Part shown: positions 13,231 through 14,163 of the stretch, piece after piece
How positions within the stretch are numbered: the stretch's first letter is position 1
How the letters are laid out: each line of letters opens with the position of its first letter
From: Palsa-851 sp035534435
GTDB lineage: Bacteria > Chloroflexota > Dormibacteria > Aeolococcales > Aeolococcaceae
Length of the DNA stretch: 14,163 bases
Reading direction: 5' to 3'
Assembly: GCA_035534435.1 (NCBI GenBank)
Contig: DATLRX010000056.1
Location: 1 to 14,163, forward strand
The notes under the pieces: model-generated
Told to the model about the DNA's origin: nothing
Databases searched by the model: none
The model's input: the letters and a program-made list of their open reading frames with translations, nothing else
Program-made: the position numbers and the translations under genes

Positions 13231-14163
13231 ATGACCATCCGCGTGCTCAAGACGAGCCCCCCATCCGCCCTGACCCGTCTGGCCGACGACTACCTCAGCC
13301 ACTGCCGCGCCCGGGGGCTCTCGCCCCGCAGCGAGCGCCAGTACACCTACTCGATCCGCTCGCAGCTGCTCCCGTTTTGCGAGCGGGAGGGCATCACCGA
13401 ACTCCGCCAGCTCGATCGCCGTGCGGTGGACCGCTTCACCTCGGAGCTGTTGGGACGCACCACACGGGCGGGCGCGCCACTCTCCCGGCACACCGTCGCC
13501 ACCTACATCCGGCCGATTCGCTTGCTCCTCAACTGGGCGCGCCAGGAGGGCGAGACCGTGAACGCGATGCCACAGCTGCCGCGCCGAGGCAAACCCGTCC
13601 GCGACGTGCTGAGCCGCGCCGAGCTCGACCAACTCGAGCAAGCGATGCCGAAGGAGCGCGACAAGGTCATCATCCGGGTCTTTGCCGACTGCGGACTCCG
13701 CCTCGAGGAGCTTACCCGCCTCACCGCCGGGGACCTGATCCGCGGAGGCCGGCAGGTACACCTCCGCGTCCATGGCAAGCGCGATCGCATTCGCGATGTG
13801 CCGGTCCCCCCGGCGGTGGTACGGCGTCTTGACCGGCTGATCGCCGCTCGACCCGAGGAACGCAGTTCAGACGCCATCTTCCTGGCGCTCCGACGCGGCC
13901 CGCTCGGCGACTATGAGCCGCTCACCAAGGGGGGTGTCTACCAGGTCGTCAAACGTGCGGTCGCGAACGCGGGGATTGCCAAGCGGGTCCACCCCCACCT
14001 GCTCCGGCATTCCTGGATTACCGAGATGCTCCGTCGGGACATGAACCCGGTGCAGCTGAGCTTCATCGCCGGCGCATCGCCGGAGGTGATCGCCTCCTGC
14101 TACGCCCACCTGACCAAGGCGGACTCCTACGAGGCGATGATCCGAGCCCTCACGCCGCGAGAC
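13231..14163 (+). CDS. tyrosine recombinase/integrase, open at the right edge
   Basis: 311 residues are visible without a stop; the frame continues past the window but is probably near its end. Residues about 12-105 are the N-terminal SAM-like DNA-binding domain (DYLSHCRARGLSPRSERQY, NWARQEG); about 112-305 are the catalytic domain. Catalytic residues: Arg157 (CGLRLEEL), Lys183 (HGKRDR), His256 and Arg259 (HPHLLRH), nucleophile Tyr291 (CYAHL). The His/Trp expected 9 residues before the Tyr is Ala282 (AGASP), an unusual change. Start ATG 13231 is the first after an in-frame stop at 13189, with weak AAGGCG upstream. It lies 156 bp beyond tRNA-Gln and reads away from it, the usual layout of a tRNA-integrating element. 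A XerC/D role in chromosome dimer resolution is less likely. Confidence 0.9.
   Translation, partial: MTIRVLKTSPPSALTRLADDYLSHCRARGLSPRSERQYTYSIRSQLLPFCEREGITELRQLDRRAVDRFTSELLGRTTRAGAPLSRHTVATYIRPIRLLLNWARQEGETVNAMPQLPRRGKPVRDVLSRAELDQLEQAMPKERDKVIIRVFADCGLRLEELTRLTAGDLIRGGRQVHLRVHGKRDRIRDVPVPPAVVRRLDRLIAARPEERSSDAIFLALRRGPLGDYEPLTKGGVYQVVKRAVANAGIAKRVHPHLLRHSWITEMLRRDMNPVQLSFIAGASPEVIASCYAHLTKADSYEAMIRALTPRD

Noticed and set aside
12963..13832. 289-aa plus-strand frame
   Set aside because: It reads through the tRNA-Gln gene and then out of frame over the integrase; the integrase frame has full catalytic motifs.
1..14163. CRISPR array or insertion sequence
   Set aside because: No regularly spaced repeats, transposase motifs or terminal inverted repeats were seen.

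Overview
The window is a high-GC, gene-dense bacterial chromosome segment. GTG/TTG starts, ATGA and antiparallel gene overlaps, a class II (B12-dependent) ribonucleotide reductase, a Holin-X type membrane protein and a CCA-encoding tRNA-Gln(CTG) suggest a Chloroflexota or deep-branching Actinomycetota lineage. The phylum is inferred from gene flavour only; no marker here fixes it.

Layout, left to right. Bases 1-75 are the C-terminal tail of a secreted S53 (sedolisin/kumamolisin-like) peptidase. About 400 bp of hairpin-rich, apparently non-coding DNA follows. A minus-strand block then runs from about 6841 down to 473. It starts with a membrane protein that joins a PrgI (VirB3-like) domain to a ParA/MinD-like P-loop domain. 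This overlaps by ATGA a VirB4/TraC-type ATPase. Next comes nrdJ, which has its own predicted promoter, a structured leader of about 140 nt and a strong terminator. The first two genes look like an orphan inner-membrane/ATPase piece of a type IV secretion-like machine, with no relaxase, VirD4 or channel genes beside it.

Divergently, on the plus strand, lies an NAD(P)-dependent aldehyde dehydrogenase (GTG start at 7021). Its 3' end overlaps a convergent alpha/beta hydrolase. Divergent from the hydrolase is a GT20 (trehalose-6-phosphate synthase-like) glycosyltransferase with a TTG start. After it come a 63-aa one-TM protein on the minus strand and, divergently, a Holin-X/DUF1469-like protein coupled by a 43-bp overlap to a second one-TM protein. 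The latter overlaps antisense with a PaaI-type thioesterase. Upstream of the thioesterase, on the same strand, is a small zinc-ribbon protein whose start sits right behind a -10 box.

The right end is a tRNA-Gln(CTG) gene with its terminator, an AT-rich strip, then a tyrosine recombinase reading away from the tRNA and still open at the window edge. This is the usual arrangement at the left boundary of an element integrated into a tRNA 3' end. Most other genes are ordinary housekeeping or accessory metabolism. The most interesting parts are the PrgI-ParA fusion plus VirB4 pair (with Arg in place of both P-loop Lys in the ParA part) and the tRNA/integrase junction, where the integrase has Ala at the conserved His/Trp position.
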